A stretch of DNA of 47,126 nucleotides from positions 1-47,126 of the forward strand of contig JAFIFV010000155.1 of the NCBI GenBank assembly GCA_020831845.1, given 5' to 3'. Every line of letters starts with the position of its first letter. The first letter of the stretch is position 1. The DNA is from Ectothiorhodospiraceae bacterium (GTDB lineage Bacteria > Pseudomonadota > Gammaproteobacteria > Nitrococcales > Aquisalimonadaceae). The notes under the pieces were generated by a model that saw only the letters and a program-made list of their open reading frames with translations, was not told where the DNA came from and did not search any database. A program made the position numbers and the translations under genes. Of the stretch, positions 1-9,407 are shown piece after piece.

Positions 1-107
1 TTCTGTTATTCCCACCCTGGTGGGGCATGGCGGGAGTTGGTTGGTGTAGCCGGTTAACATGACCGACTAGAAACGCAGACCAGGGCTGTGTGTAAAACAC
101 CCGGAGG

Positions 108-204
108 GCGCCGTTGTATGGTTCGCCGTCAGCGTTGTGCTTGCTTGACGTGGAATCACCACGCCTGCGCTCCCACGCCTTGCCGGCGAACCATACAACG
201 GCGC
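108..204. repeat. Perfect 21-bp inverted repeat upstream of argH
   Basis: Arms at 108-128 and 184-204 are exact reverse complements over 21 bp, separated by 55 nt. Inside the spacer a smaller hairpin (CGTGG-AATCA-CCACG, 149-163) can form. The right arm ends about 30 nt before the candidate argH -10 box. No open frame of note spans it. It could be a miniature element, the stem of a small RNA, or the end of a neighbouring transcription unit; the sequence alone does not decide. Confidence 0.75.
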
Positions 205-215
205 TGAATCATGGC

Positions 216-241
216 TTTACCGCCTGAAGGGTTAGTATACT
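216..241 (+). promoter_or_regulatory. Candidate argH promoter
   Basis: TATACT at 236-241 matches the sigma70 -10 hexamer at five of six positions and lies 32 nt before the argH ATG. The upstream -35 is poor (TTTACC at 216-221, with a spacer of only 14), so this is a weak call. Confidence 0.3.
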
Positions 242-273
242 CTGCCGCCATCGAACCCCAGCCGGATGCGGAC

Positions 274-1674
274 ATGAGCAAGAAAGACACCAGCCAGCAG
301 TTGTGGACCGGGCGCTTTACCGAAGCCACCGACGCCTTCGTGGAAGCCTTCACCGCTTCCGAGCATTTCGACCGCCGCCTCTACCGGCAGGACATCCGCG
401 GTTCCATTGCCCATGCGCGCATGCTGGCAAAGGCAGGCGTGCTGACCGCCCAGGAACGCGACGCCATCATCCAGGGGCTGGAGGAGCTGCGGGAGGAGAT
501 CGACCAGGGCGATTTCAACTGGTCGCCGGCGCTGGAAGATGTCCATATGAACATCGAGAAACGGCTGACCGACCGCATCGGCGAAGCCGGCAAGAAACTG
601 CACACCGGCCGTTCCAGGAACGACCAGGTGGCCACCGACATCCGCCTTTACCTGCGCGACGAAATCGACCACATCCGTGCGGAGCTGATCCGCTTCCAGC
701 ACGGCCTGGTGCAACTGGCGGAGCAGGAGCTGGACACCATCCTCCCCGGCTTCACCCATTTGCAGGTGGCGCAGCCGGTCAGCTTCGGCCACCACATGCT
801 GGCCTGGTACGAAATGCTGGTGAGGGACCAGGAACGCCTGGAGGACTGCCGCAAGCGCCTGAACGTGATGCCGCTGGGCTCGGCCGCGCTGGCCGGCACC
901 AGTTTCCCCATCGACCGCGACATGACCTGCGCAGAACTGGAATTCGACCGTCCCAGCCGCAACTCGCTGGACGCGGTCTCCGACCGGGACTTCGCGATGG
1001 AATTCACCGCCGCCGCGGCCATCCTGCTGACCCATACCTCGCGCATGGCCGAGGAAATGATCATCTGGGCTTCGCCGCTGGTGGACTTCATCGATCTGCC
1101 GGACCGCTTCTGCACCGGCTCCAGCATCATGCCGCAGAAGAAGAACCCCGATGTGGCGGAAATCGTCCGCGGCAAGACGGCGCGCGTGAATGGCCACCTG
1201 ATAGCGCTGCTCACGCTCATGAAGTCACAGCCGCTGGCCTACAACCGGGACAACCAGGAAGACAAGGAACCGCTGTTCGACACCGTGGACACCGTCCGCG
1301 ACTGCCTGCGCGCCTTCGCCGACATGGTGCCGGCGATGCGCGTGAAGCGGGAAAACATGTACGCCGCCGCCCGCAAGGGCTTCGCCACCGCCACCGACCT
1401 GGCGGATTACCTGGTACGCAAGGGTGTACCGTTCCGCGACGCCCACGCCATTGTCGGCGCAGCGGTGCGGCACGGCGTGGAGCAGGGCATGGACCTCGCC
1501 GATATGGATCTGCCGACGCTGCAGGGCTTCTCCGACACCATCGGCGAGGATGTCTACCAGGTACTCACACTGGAAGGCTCCGTGGCCGCCCGCGACCACC
1601 TGGGCGGAACCGCGCCGAATCAGGTGCGAAGCCAGATCCGGGCTGCCAGGGAACGGTTGAGCAAGCTCTCGTAG
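274..1674 (+). CDS. argH: Argininosuccinate lyase
   Basis: Cytoplasmic enzyme of the last step of arginine synthesis, splitting argininosuccinate into arginine and fumarate. The 466-residue product has the usual length and carries the fumarase/aspartase superfamily signature [12 protein letters not shown] at about residues 282-293, which includes the mobile catalytic serine loop. The LWTGRF start and [13 protein letters not shown] block are typical of ArgH. The reading frame is open further upstream (to 211), but the ATG at 274 gives the normal N-terminus [15 protein letters not shown]. The gene stands alone, convergent with the esterase gene that follows. The 64-bp gap after the stop contains two short GC-rich hairpins but no T-run. 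Identity is secure. Confidence 0.97.
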   Translation: MSKKDTSQQLWTGRFTEATDAFVEAFTASEHFDRRLYRQDIRGSIAHARMLAKAGVLTAQERDAIIQGLEELREEIDQGDFNWSPALEDVHMNIEKRLTDRIGEAGKKLHTGRSRNDQVATDIRLYLRDEIDHIRAELIRFQHGLVQLAEQELDTILPGFTHLQVAQPVSFGHHMLAWYEMLVRDQERLEDCRKRLNVMPLGSAALAGTSFPIDRDMTCAELEFDRPSRNSLDAVSDRDFAMEFTAAAAILLTHTSRMAEEMIIWASPLVDFIDLPDRFCTGSSIMPQKKNPDVAEIVRGKTARVNGHLIALLTLMKSQPLAYNRDNQEDKEPLFDTVDTVRDCLRAFADMVPAMRVKRENMYAAARKGFATATDLADYLVRKGVPFRDAHAIVGAAVRHGVEQGMDLADMDLPTLQGFSDTIGEDVYQVLTLEGSVAARDHLGGTAPNQVRSQIRAARERLSKLS

Positions 1675-1738
1675 CGCTTCTCTTGAGCGGGCCTGTACTC
1701 CTGGCCCGGCTCCGTGGGCGGAGCTGGTGGGCTGTCGA

Positions 1739-2413
1739 TCAGTCGGCAAGTACCCGCTGCAGCCAGGCGCTGATGTCCTCGATTTCCTCCATGCACACCT
1801 GGTGCACCATCGGATAGTCGTGCCACTCCACGTTGTAACCCATGGCCTGCAACTGGTCCCGGGAACGCTCACCCATGCTCATGGCCACCACCGGGTCCAT
1901 GCTGCCATGGGCAATCAGGATCGGCGTACGCGCGTTCGCCTCGCTGCGCTCCGCCTCCACGGTATCGCCCAGCGGCAAGTAGGTTGACAGGCCCATGATG
2001 CCGGCCAGCCGCTCCGGATGGCGCAACCCGGTGTGCAGCGCGATCGCCCCGCCCTGCGAGAACCCCGCCAGCACGATCCGCTCGGACGGGATGCCGCGCG
2101 CGTGTTCACGCCGGATCAGCGCCTCCACCTGTCGGGCGGACTCGCGAATGCCGGCATCGTCCTGGCGCGCACCGCCGCCCAGGGCGATGATGTCGTACCA
2201 CGCCCGCATGGCCATGCCGTTGTTCAAGGTCACCGGGCGCACCGGCGCGTGGGGAAACAGGAAGCGGACGGGCAGGGACGCGGGCAGGCGCAGTTCCGGC
2301 ACGATGGGTTCGAAATCGTGGCCATCGGCTCCCAGGCCATGCAGCCAGATCACGCTGGCGGTGGCATGCTCGCCGGCACCGACCTGCACACAATCCAGTA
2401 GCTCCTCGCTCAT
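1739..2413 (-). CDS. Carboxylesterase / phospholipase family alpha/beta hydrolase
   Basis: A 224-residue cytoplasmic alpha/beta hydrolase of the phospholipase/carboxylesterase family (acyl-protein-thioesterase-like). The family hydrolyses short-chain esters; the natural substrate here is unknown. Visible features are the oxyanion region LHGLGADGHDF (about 24-34), the nucleophile elbow GFSQGG with Ser119, Asp173 in HGSMDPVV and His204 in the C-terminal MVHQVCMEEI segment, so the catalytic triad is complete. The ATG at 2413 is preceded by a good AGGAG ribosome-binding site, so the longer open frame to 2533 is not used. It runs convergent to argH and divergent from lptM. Confidence 0.92.
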   Translation of the reverse strand: MSEELLDCVQVGAGEHATASVIWLHGLGADGHDFEPIVPELRLPASLPVRFLFPHAPVRPVTLNNGMAMRAWYDIIALGGGARQDDAGIRESARQVEALIRREHARGIPSERIVLAGFSQGGAIALHTGLRHPERLAGIMGLSTYLPLGDTVEAERSEANARTPILIAHGSMDPVVAMSMGERSRDQLQAMGYNVEWHDYPMVHQVCMEEIEDISAWLQRVLAD

Positions 2414-2617
2414 CGATCTTGACTCCTGTGGCTGATCCTCGGGCGCGGGGCGGTCAGCATAACGCGCACACCGGCGGTTGGCCACGCCCGTATCCTGGCC
2501 GCTATAATGGGGCCGAATCATCTGGGGAGCCAAACGTCCGACCCTTGCCCGATACCAGGCTCCTGGGCGGCAGTTCCGCGGTTACAAGGGCGAGGGCAGG
2601 ACAACGCCGAGAGCGAC

Positions 2618-2812
2618 ATGACCAACGAGCATCGCAGCCACGGGCGCAGCGAACACCAGCCGCCGGGCACACGCCTGCCTCCAACGGGTTGCGCGCGCCT
2701 GGCCGGCTTGCTGCTGATCGTCCTGCTGCTGGCCGCCTGCGGCCAGAAGGGCGATCTGTACCTGCCCGCGTCCTCGGCCGCCAGCACGGCGATCGCCACA
2801 ACCGTGGCCTGA
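2618..2812 (+). CDS. lptM: LptM (YifL) small lipoprotein
   Basis: A 64-residue lipoprotein. A hydrophobic stretch ends in the lipobox LLAAC, followed by GQKGDLYLP, which is the hallmark of the YifL/LptM family. In E. coli LptM assists maturation of the LptD/E lipopolysaccharide translocon in the outer membrane. Its position just before lysA-dapF is conserved in gammaproteobacteria and supports the call. With the ATG at 2618 the N-region before the signal core is long (about 27 residues, hydrophilic); a later alternative start is possible and would give a more normal signal peptide. It is followed 34 nt later by lysA and is probably cotranscribed. Confidence 0.85.
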   Translation: MTNEHRSHGRSEHQPPGTRLPPTGCARLAGLLLIVLLLAACGQKGDLYLPASSAASTAIATTVA

Positions 2813-2846
2813 CACGTATCCATACCCGATAAGCGCTGGAGCCCGC

Positions 2847-4097
2847 ATGGAACCGTTTTCCACCCGCGGCGGCGAGTTGTTCGCAGAACAGGTCCCGCTA
2901 AGTCAGATTGCCAGTGAATACGGCACGCCCGCCTATGTTTACAGCCGGGCGGCGGTCGAGCAGGCCTGGCGTGCATTCGACGAGGCCTTCGCGACGGTGG
3001 ACCACCTGGTCTGCTACGCGGTGAAGGCGAACTCCAACCTGGCGCTGCTGAACCTGCTGGCACGGCTGGGGTCCGGCTTCGACATTGTCTCGGAAGGCGA
3101 GCTGGAGCGCGTGCTGCGCGCGGGCGGCCGGCCGAAGCGCATTGTTTTCTCGGGGGTCGGCAAGAACCGGCATGAAATCGCCCGGGCGCTGGACGCCGGC
3201 ATCGCCTGTTTCAATGTGGAATCCGAGGCCGAACTGCAACGCATCAGCCACGTGGCGACCCACATGGGCGTGGACGCCGCGGTTTCGCTGCGGGTGAATC
3301 CCGATGTGGACGCGGAAACGCACCCCTACATCTCCACCGGCCTAAAGGAAAACAAGTTCGGCATCCCGCTGGAGGAGGCAGAGGCGCTGTACCGCCGCCG
3401 GGCCGACTTCCCAGGCCTGCGCTTCGTCGGCGTGGACTTTCACATCGGCTCCCAGCTCACCCGCACCGCGCCGTTCCGTGATGCACTGGAACGCGTGGTC
3501 GCCATGATCGACCGCCTGGCGGAAGAGGGGCTCAGGCTGGAGCATATCGACATCGGCGGCGGCCTGGGGGTGCGTTACCGGGACGAACAGCCACCGTCGC
3601 CGGCGGATTACGCAGCGGAACTACTGCCTCCGCTCCAGGAGCGGGGCCTGAAGGTACTGCTGGAGCCCGGCCGTTCCATCGTCGCCAATGCAGGCGTGCT
3701 GCTCACCGAGGTCCAGTACCTGAAGCACGCGCCGCACAAGAATTTCGCCATCATCGACGCGGCCATGAACGATCTGTTGCGTCCGGCACTGTATGCCGCC
3801 TGGCAGGCCATCGAACCGGTAAGGCCGCGGAAAGGCGAGGCCCTGCGTTACGATCTGGTGGGACCTGTCTGTGAAACTGGCGACTTCCTCGGCAAGGATC
3901 GGGATATGGTACTGGAACAGGGTGATCTGCTGGCGGTTCGCTCGGCAGGCGCCTATGGTTTCGTCATGGCCTCCAACTACAATACGCGGCCTCGCCCGCC
4001 GGAGCTGATGGTGGACGGCGACAAGGTGCACCTGATCCGTCGGCGGGAGACACTGGAACAGTTGTTGGAAGGCGAACGGCTGTTGCCGGAAGACTGA
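2847..4097 (+). CDS. lysA: Diaminopimelate decarboxylase
   Basis: PLP enzyme that decarboxylates meso-diaminopimelate to L-lysine, the last step of lysine synthesis. The 416 residues match the family length. The PLP lysine is K60 in [14 protein letters not shown] and GGGLGVRY mark the fold-III barrel, [11 protein letters not shown] the phosphate-binding region, and [11 protein letters not shown] contains the active-site cysteine donated across the dimer. It lies between lptM and dapF, so two enzymes that make and use meso-diaminopimelate are adjacent. No lysine riboswitch is visible in the 34-nt gap before it. Confidence 0.97.
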   Translation: MEPFSTRGGELFAEQVPLSQIASEYGTPAYVYSRAAVEQAWRAFDEAFATVDHLVCYAVKANSNLALLNLLARLGSGFDIVSEGELERVLRAGGRPKRIVFSGVGKNRHEIARALDAGIACFNVESEAELQRISHVATHMGVDAAVSLRVNPDVDAETHPYISTGLKENKFGIPLEEAEALYRRRADFPGLRFVGVDFHIGSQLTRTAPFRDALERVVAMIDRLAEEGLRLEHIDIGGGLGVRYRDEQPPSPADYAAELLPPLQERGLKVLLEPGRSIVANAGVLLTEVQYLKHAPHKNFAIIDAAMNDLLRPALYAAWQAIEPVRPRKGEALRYDLVGPVCETGDFLGKDRDMVLEQGDLLAVRSAGAYGFVMASNYNTRPRPPELMVDGDKVHLIRRRETLEQLLEGERLLPED

Positions 4098-4108
4098 GGG
4101 TCGAGACG

Positions 4109-4942
4109 TTGAGGCTGCCATTCACCAAGATGCAGGGCATCGGCAACGACTTTGTCGTGCTGGATGCTGTGCGCCAGCCCCTGGAGCTGTCCACCGAGCA
4201 GGTGCGCCGTCTGGCGGACCGGCGTTTCGGCGTGGGTTGCGATCAGGTTCTGCTCGCCGCACCGGCCACCGAGCCGGGCATGGACTTCCGCTATCGCATC
4301 TACAATGCCGACGGCAGCGAGGTGGAGCAGTGCGGCAACGGCGTGCGCTGTCTGGCCGTGTTCCTGCAGGAGCAGGGGCTGACCGACCAGCGGGAACTGA
4401 TGATTCAGACCCTGGGGGGGCCGACGCAGGTCTTCCTGCAGCCGGGTGGGCCGGTCACCGTGAACATGGGGGCTCCGCGGCTTGAGCCCTCCGAAATTCC
4501 GTTCCTGGCGGAACGCCAGGCGCTTCGCTACCCGCTGGAAGTGGGCGGGCGGACCCTGTCCATCGCCGCGCTGTCCATGGGCAACCCGCACGCCGTGCTT
4601 GCCGTCGACAACGTGGCCGATGCGCCCGTGGACACGCTGGGGCCGCTGATCGAAGGCCACCGGCTGTTTCCGCGGCGTGCCAACGCCGGGTTCATGGAAG
4701 TGGTCTCACCCAGCCGCATCCGGCTGCGTGTTTACGAACGTGGGGCCGGCGAAACCCTGGCCTGCGGCACCGGCGCCTGTGCGGCGGTGGTGGCCGGACG
4801 GCTCTGGGAACGGCTCGGGGAGTCGGTGGACGTGGACCTGCCCGGGGGGCGTCTGCGCATCCGCTGGCAGGGTCCCGGCCAGCCGGTCTGGATGACAGGC
4901 CCGGCGGAGACCGTCTTCCGTGGAGAAGTTGAGTTGCCGTGA
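4109..4942 (+). CDS. dapF: Diaminopimelate epimerase
   Basis: Converts LL- to meso-diaminopimelate for lysine and peptidoglycan without a cofactor, using two cysteines as acid and base. Both are present: C75 in EQCGNGVRC and C219 in [11 protein letters not shown]. The product is 277 residues, the normal length. The start is a TTG at 4109, because homologues begin with [16 protein letters not shown] and the first ATG (4130) would remove that strand. It begins 11 nt after the lysA stop, so translation may be coupled. Confidence 0.96.
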   Translation: MRLPFTKMQGIGNDFVVLDAVRQPLELSTEQVRRLADRRFGVGCDQVLLAAPATEPGMDFRYRIYNADGSEVEQCGNGVRCLAVFLQEQGLTDQRELMIQTLGGPTQVFLQPGGPVTVNMGAPRLEPSEIPFLAERQALRYPLEVGGRTLSIAALSMGNPHAVLAVDNVADAPVDTLGPLIEGHRLFPRRANAGFMEVVSPSRIRLRVYERGAGETLACGTGACAAVVAGRLWERLGESVDVDLPGGRLRIRWQGPGQPVWMTGPAETVFRGEVELP

Positions 4943-5032
4943 ACCGTTACGCCAGCGTATTTATTCGATAAACTGTGATCAATCCCGGGGCCCTTCCGGG
5001 CCGATGGCAACCCGGGTGGGGAAGGAGCACGC

Positions 5033-5731
5033 ATGAGTACGCAGCAAAAGGTCAGACTGCAGGAACCGCTGACGGACGAGGCGATTGCCGATTTCCTCGA
5101 GGCAGATCCCGATTTCTTCCGTCGTCACCCTTCCCTGACCCGCCAACTGCGTATCCCCCATGAGACCGGCGAAGCGGTATCGCTGATCCTCTATCAGGTG
5201 CAGCTGCTACGCACCGAGAACCGGCGCCTGAAACAGCGCCTGGACGACCTGCTCGATGTCGCCCGGGACAACGACCGCCTGGCCGAACGCATGCATCGGC
5301 TGACCCTGGAGTTGCTCAACCCATCCGATCTGGACCATACGCTGCAAAGCCTGAAGGACGGCCTGCGAAGCCAGTTTCAGGCCGATCTGGTCGGCATCAG
5401 GCTGGTGGATAGGACGGGCACCCAACCGGACCATCAGGATTTCGTCGCCGATGGCGAGCCTGCCCTGGAGCATGTGGCGCAGATTCTGCGGGACGGCCGT
5501 CCGGTCTGTGGCCAATTGTCCAGGGATCAGCTGCAGTTCCTGTTCGGGGACAGCAGCGAGAGCGTGGCTTCGGCTGCCATGGTCGCGTTGCGCCACCCCG
5601 CTGCCACTGGCGTGCTGGGTATCGGCAGCCAGGACCAGGACCGTTTCCATGCCAGCCAGGGCACCATCTTCCTGAACCAGCTCGGCGAGCTTGCCGCACA
5701 CGCGCTGGCCCGGCACCTCGCTGCCGCATGA
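5033..5731 (+). CDS. DUF484 family protein (GAF-like)
   Basis: A 232-residue DUF484 protein. The N-terminal part (IADFLEADPDFFRRHPSL) is diagnostic, followed by a predicted coiled segment (about 55-95, rich in Leu, Arg and Glu) and a GAF-like C-terminal domain. Biochemical function is not established; the family nearly always sits between dapF and xerC, as here. The ATG follows a strong GGAAGGAG site. Its stop overlaps the xerC start by 4 bp (ATGA), so the two are translationally coupled. The 90-bp gap before it contains a short GC hairpin (4989-5002) and no clear promoter. Confidence 0.93.
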   Translation: MSTQQKVRLQEPLTDEAIADFLEADPDFFRRHPSLTRQLRIPHETGEAVSLILYQVQLLRTENRRLKQRLDDLLDVARDNDRLAERMHRLTLELLNPSDLDHTLQSLKDGLRSQFQADLVGIRLVDRTGTQPDHQDFVADGEPALEHVAQILRDGRPVCGQLSRDQLQFLFGDSSESVASAAMVALRHPAATGVLGIGSQDQDRFHASQGTIFLNQLGELAAHALARHLAAA

Positions 5732-6645
5732 ACCCACAGGCCCTGGCGTGGGTGGAACGGTTCGACCGCCACCTGTCCGCCGAGCGCCGGCTTTCGCCAC
5801 GGACCTGTAGCAGCTACCACCAGGATCTTGAAGCGCTGGTGCAGTGGTGCGTACAGCAGGGCATCGCCGACTGGCCGGCTCTGGATACCCACCACGTGCG
5901 GGCCTTCGTCGCCCACTGTCACCGACGCGGCCTGTCCGGCGCCAGCCTGCAGCGGCGCCTGTCCGCATTGCGGGGCTTTTTCGATTATCTGCTGCGCGAG
6001 GGCCTGCTTCCCGCCAACCCGGCCCGGGACGTGCCCGCCCCGCGCAGCCCGAAGCGCTTGCCGCGCACCCTGGACGTGGACCGCATGAACCAGCTGCTGG
6101 ATCAGCCGCCGGCCAGCGATGACCCGGCATTGCAGGCGCGGGATCTTGCCATGGCGGAACTGTTCTATTCCTCTGGCCTGCGGCTCGCCGAGTTGGTGTC
6201 GCTGGACCACCAGGACATCGACATGGCCGAAGGTCGGGTAGGCGTCACCGGCAAGGGGGCGAAGCATCGCATTGTCCCGGTGGGGCGCAAGGCGCGCGAG
6301 CGTGTTCAGGCGTGGCTGAAGCTTCGACCGGGCATGGCAAGGGCTGAAGAGAAAGCGCTGTTTGTCAGCCGCCAGGGTCGGCGCCTGAGCCCTCGCAGCG
6401 TGCAGCTTCGGCTTGAGCTGATGGCACGCAGCGCCGGCATTCCCGGCCAGGTCCACCCACACATGCTGCGCCACGCCTTCGCCAGCCATCTGCTGGAATC
6501 CAGCGGCGACCTGCGCGCCGTGCAGGAACTGCTCGGCCATGCGGACATCAGCACGACCCAGGTCTATACCCACCTGGACTTCCAGCGCCTGGCCCAGGTC
6601 TACGACGCCGCCCACCCGAGAGCCCGCAAGAAGCGAAATAGCTGA
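5728..6645 (+). CDS. xerC: Tyrosine recombinase XerC
   Basis: Acts with XerD at dif to resolve chromosome dimers at division. The 305-residue product has the SAM-like N-terminal core-binding domain and a complete catalytic set: R152 (SSGLRLAEL), K176 (TGKGAK), H245 and R248 (HMLRHAF), H271 (LLGHADISTTQ) and nucleophile Y280 (VYTHLDF). The dapF-DUF484-xerC context separates it from XerD and from phage integrases. It overlaps DUF484 by 4 bp. Confidence 0.95.
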   Translation: MNPQALAWVERFDRHLSAERRLSPRTCSSYHQDLEALVQWCVQQGIADWPALDTHHVRAFVAHCHRRGLSGASLQRRLSALRGFFDYLLREGLLPANPARDVPAPRSPKRLPRTLDVDRMNQLLDQPPASDDPALQARDLAMAELFYSSGLRLAELVSLDHQDIDMAEGRVGVTGKGAKHRIVPVGRKARERVQAWLKLRPGMARAEEKALFVSRQGRRLSPRSVQLRLELMARSAGIPGQVHPHMLRHAFASHLLESSGDLRAVQELLGHADISTTQVYTHLDFQRLAQVYDAAHPRARKKRNS

Positions 6646-6795
6646 CGCCGCACCATCGTCTGTTTCCGTTCTCCGCCGGTATAGGGGCTCCGTTCCGGCC
6701 AAGGGGCGACCGGCTCTCCGTCGGCGGATTCCGCCCCACGGGGAGCCTCAGCATGGTGGCCTGGCGCCGCCACCGCTCAAGCTCTGAAGCGGGAT

Positions 6796-6845
6796 CATGT
6801 CTACGGACATGCCGTGAATACGTCCCTGTAGGCTTGTCGACCCGG
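6796..6845 (+). repeat. Dispersed hairpin repeat, copy 1
   Basis: It begins with the palindrome CATGTC-TACG-GACATG (6796-6811) and then the block GCCGTGAA. It is 41/50 identical, without gaps, to 47063-47112. In copy 2 the block is followed by a strong GTCGGCCGG/CCGGCCGAC hairpin; here that third part has decayed. Both copies are intergenic and on the same strand. I recall similar extragenic repeats from halophilic gammaproteobacteria, but could not check this. Confidence 0.75.
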
Positions 6846-6859
6846 AACGAAGCCCCATA
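6833..6859 (+). promoter_or_regulatory. Candidate heat-shock (sigma32) promoter of hslVU
   Basis: CTTGTC (6833-6838), a 14-bp spacer and CCCCATA (6853-6859) resemble the sigma32 consensus CTTGAA-N13-15-CCCCAT. hslVU is a classical sigma32 target. The -35 half lies inside the dispersed repeat. Confidence 0.5.
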
Positions 6860-6953
6860 CCCCGCGGCATCAAAATGCAGCCGAGCCTTTTAAAATCCAC
6901 AACGAACCCCAACCTCCAGAATTCGGCCCCAGACAGCACTATTCGGAGTACGC

Positions 6954-7490
6954 ATGGAACAGTTCAGAGGCACGACCATCCTGGCCGCCCGGCGCAACGG
7001 GCAAGTCGTCATCGGCGGCGACGGGCAGGTCTCCATGGGCAACACCGTCATGAAGGGCAATGCCCGCAAGGTAAGGCGGCTGTTCCAGGATCGGGTGATC
7101 GCCGGGTTTGCCGGCGGCACCGCCGACGCCTTCACGCTGTTCGAGCGCTTCGAGGGCCAGTTGGAGAAGTATCACGGCAACCTCACCCGTGCCGCAGTCG
7201 AACTGGCCAAGGACTGGCGCTCCGATCGTGCCCTGCGCCGACTCGAAGCCCTGCTGCTGGTCGCCGACCAGGAGAATACGCTGGTGATCTCCGGCAACGG
7301 CGACGTCATAGAGCCGGAGCACGATGTGATTGCCATCGGCTCGGGCGGACCGTTCGCCCAGGCGGCCGCGCTGGCGCTGCTGCGCCATAGCGAAATCGGC
7401 GCCCGCGACATCGTCGCGCACTCCCTGGGCATTGCCGGCGACATCTGCGTGTACACCAACCATCAATTGACCATCGAGGAACTGGGCTGA
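6954..7490 (+). CDS. hslV: ATP-dependent protease peptidase subunit HslV (ClpQ)
   Basis: Proteasome-like peptidase that forms a double hexamer capped by HslU and degrades misfolded proteins in the cytoplasm. At 178 residues it has the normal length. The N-terminus [16 protein letters not shown] indicates a six-residue leader removed to expose the catalytic Thr7. [32 protein letters not shown] and [14 protein letters not shown] are typical HslV blocks. hslU follows after 35 nt, so they form one operon, probably driven by the sigma32-like promoter upstream. Confidence 0.97.
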   Translation: MEQFRGTTILAARRNGQVVIGGDGQVSMGNTVMKGNARKVRRLFQDRVIAGFAGGTADAFTLFERFEGQLEKYHGNLTRAAVELAKDWRSDRALRRLEALLLVADQENTLVISGNGDVIEPEHDVIAIGSGGPFAQAAALALLRHSEIGARDIVAHSLGIAGDICVYTNHQLTIEELG

Positions 7491-7525
7491 ATCCGCGCCC
7501 CGCTCCCGAAGCCAGGAAAACAGCC

Positions 7526-8857
7526 ATGTCCGAAATGACCCCCCGCGAGATTGTCCAGGAACTGGACCGGCACATCATTGGCCAGGCCAAGGCCAAACGC
7601 TCAGTGGCCATTGCGCTGCGCAACCGCTGGCGCCGCATGCAAGTCGGCGAAGAGCTACGCAACGAGATCACGCCGAAGAACATCCTGATGATCGGCCCCA
7701 CCGGCGTCGGCAAGACCGAGATCGCCCGCCGGCTGGCCAAGCTGGCCAACGCGCCGTTCATCAAGGTGGAAGCCACCAAGTTCACCGAGGTGGGCTATGT
7801 GGGCCGCGACGTGGAATCCATCGTGCGGGATCTGGTGGACATGGCGGTGAAGATGAGCCGCGAAGAGGCCATGGAGAAGGTCAAGTACCGGGCCGAGGAA
7901 TCCGCGGAAGACCGTCTGCTGGACATTCTGCTGCCCCGCGCCTCCACCAGTTGGGACCAGGAAGAAGAGCCGCAGGATCAGGCCACCCGCAACAAGTTCC
8001 GCAACAAGCTGCGGTTCGGCGAACTGGATGAAAAAGAGGTCGACATTGAGGTCTCGGCCGCACCGATGGGTGTGGAGATCATGGCTCCGCCGGGCATGGA
8101 AGAGATGACAAACCAGCTTCAGAGCCTGTTCCAGAACATGGGTGGCGGCAAGACCAAGACCCGGCGCATGAAGATCAAGGACGCCATGAAAGTACTGCGG
8201 GAGCAGGAAGCCGCGCGCATGGTGAACGAGGAGGAGGTAAAGGCGCTGGCCGTGGAACGCGTGGAGCAGAACGGTATCGTGTTCCTGGACGAAATCGACA
8301 AGGTGGCCAAGCGCGCCGAGTCGGGCTCCGGGGCCGATGTCTCCCGCGAGGGCGTCCAGCGCGATCTGCTGCCGCTGGTGGAAGGCTGCACCGTCTCCAC
8401 CAAGTTCGGCATGGTGAACACCGACCACATCCTGTTCATCGCGTCCGGTGCTTTCCATCTGTCGAAGCCCTCGGACCTGATTCCGGAGTTGCAGGGCCGG
8501 CTGCCCATCCGTGTCGAACTGAAAGCACTGGCGGTGGAGGATTTCGTTCGCATCCTGACCGAGCCCAGCGCGTCGCTGACCACGCAGTACAAGGCCCTGA
8601 TGGACACCGAAGGCTGCACGCTGGAATTCACCGAAGACGGCATTGCCCGGATTGCCCAGGTGGCCTGGGAGGTGAACGAGCGCACCGAGAACATCGGCGC
8701 CCGCCGGCTGCACACCGTGATGGAGCGGCTGCTCGAGGAGCTGAGCTACCAGGCGCCCGACCGCAGCGGCCAGACCCTCACCGTGGATGCCGCCTACGTG
8801 GACGAACACCTGGGTGAGCTGGTACAGGATCAGGACCTGAGCCGCTACATCCTGTAG
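7526..8857 (+). CDS. hslU: ATP-dependent protease ATPase subunit HslU (ClpY)
   Basis: AAA+ unfoldase that feeds substrates to HslV. The 443 residues show the Walker A motif GPTGVGKTE (K63), the pore motif GYVGRD, an inserted I-domain (about 110-240), Walker B FLDEIDK, and the C-terminal sensor 2 segment [15 protein letters not shown]. The C-terminus QDLSRYIL is the tail that docks into HslV. The ATG at 7526 has an AGGAAAA site. The 181-bp stretch that follows, up to the DUF971 gene, holds GC-rich inverted sequence near 8870-8905 but no clear T-run terminator. Confidence 0.97.
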   Translation: MSEMTPREIVQELDRHIIGQAKAKRSVAIALRNRWRRMQVGEELRNEITPKNILMIGPTGVGKTEIARRLAKLANAPFIKVEATKFTEVGYVGRDVESIVRDLVDMAVKMSREEAMEKVKYRAEESAEDRLLDILLPRASTSWDQEEEPQDQATRNKFRNKLRFGELDEKEVDIEVSAAPMGVEIMAPPGMEEMTNQLQSLFQNMGGGKTKTRRMKIKDAMKVLREQEAARMVNEEEVKALAVERVEQNGIVFLDEIDKVAKRAESGSGADVSREGVQRDLLPLVEGCTVSTKFGMVNTDHILFIASGAFHLSKPSDLIPELQGRLPIRVELKALAVEDFVRILTEPSASLTTQYKALMDTEGCTLEFTEDGIARIAQVAWEVNERTENIGARRLHTVMERLLEELSYQAPDRSGQTLTVDAAYVDEHLGELVQDQDLSRYIL

Positions 8858-9038
8858 CACAAGGCACAGAGGCCCCCGGAGCGCACCGGCGGTCGGCCTA
8901 GGGGACGTAGCCACCAATCTGGCAAAGCCGGATAACCGCGGAGCCTCCGAACCCAGGCCACCGTCGGGAAGTACGCCCTGCGCCTAACGTGCGAGAATGG
9001 CGGCCACGTTTCCAACGCGACCGAACGAGAGACACGCC

Positions 9039-9404
9039 ATGCCGACGCCTACCGAAATCAAGCTCCACCGGCAATCCCGCTATCTGGAACTCACCTATGA
9101 TGACGGCAGTCAGTTCCAACTCTCCTGCGAGTATCTGCGCGTGCACTCGCCTTCCGCCGAGGTAAAGGGGCACGGACCCGGGCAGGAAGTCCTGCAGGTG
9201 AACAAGGAAGACGTTAACATCAACCGCATCGAGCCCGTGGGCGAGTACGCGGTCCGGCTGGTGTTCGACGACGGGCACGACAGCGGGCTGTATTCCTGGG
9301 ACTACCTTTACGAACTGGGAAGCAACCACGAGGAATACTGGGGGCGCTACCTGGAGAAACTGGAGGCGGCCGGTTACCAGCGCCGCCCGACCAAGGGGAA
9401 CTAG
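9039..9404 (+). CDS. DUF971 domain protein (GBBH-like N-terminal domain)
   Basis: A 121-residue protein that is essentially one DUF971 domain, the fold found at the N-terminus of gamma-butyrobetaine hydroxylase. PTEIKLHRQSRYLELTYDDGSQFQLSCEYLRVHSPSAEV is characteristic. The stand-alone form has no proven function; a metal or Fe-S role is sometimes suggested. It precedes ubiE by 3 nt, an arrangement I recall from other gammaproteobacteria, which suggests a link to quinone synthesis. The ATG at 9039 is chosen over an in-frame ATG at 8997 because it gives the standard N-terminus. Confidence 0.88.
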   Translation: MPTPTEIKLHRQSRYLELTYDDGSQFQLSCEYLRVHSPSAEVKGHGPGQEVLQVNKEDVNINRIEPVGEYAVRLVFDDGHDSGLYSWDYLYELGSNHEEYWGRYLEKLEAAGYQRRPTKGN

Positions 9405-9407
9405 GTC

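Larger units (their letters stand above)
6646..6953. other. Intergenic region xerC-hslV
   Basis: A 308-bp stretch without a gene. It contains GC-rich inverted sequences around 6701-6740, one copy of a dispersed repeat (6796-6845), a sigma32-like promoter (6833-6859) and the hslV leader with GGAG 10 nt before the ATG. No terminator with a T-run is evident for the upstream operon. Confidence 0.6.

Noticed and set aside
1675..1738. GC-rich hairpins between argH and the esterase gene as terminators
   Set aside because: Short stems without T-runs; could equally be random in GC-rich DNA.
303..1817. 504-codon plus-strand frame overlapping argH
   Set aside because: Arg/Pro/Gly-rich out-of-frame translation typical of high-GC shadows.
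2813..2846. Lysine riboswitch before lysA
   Set aside because: The 34-nt gap is far too short and has no such structure.
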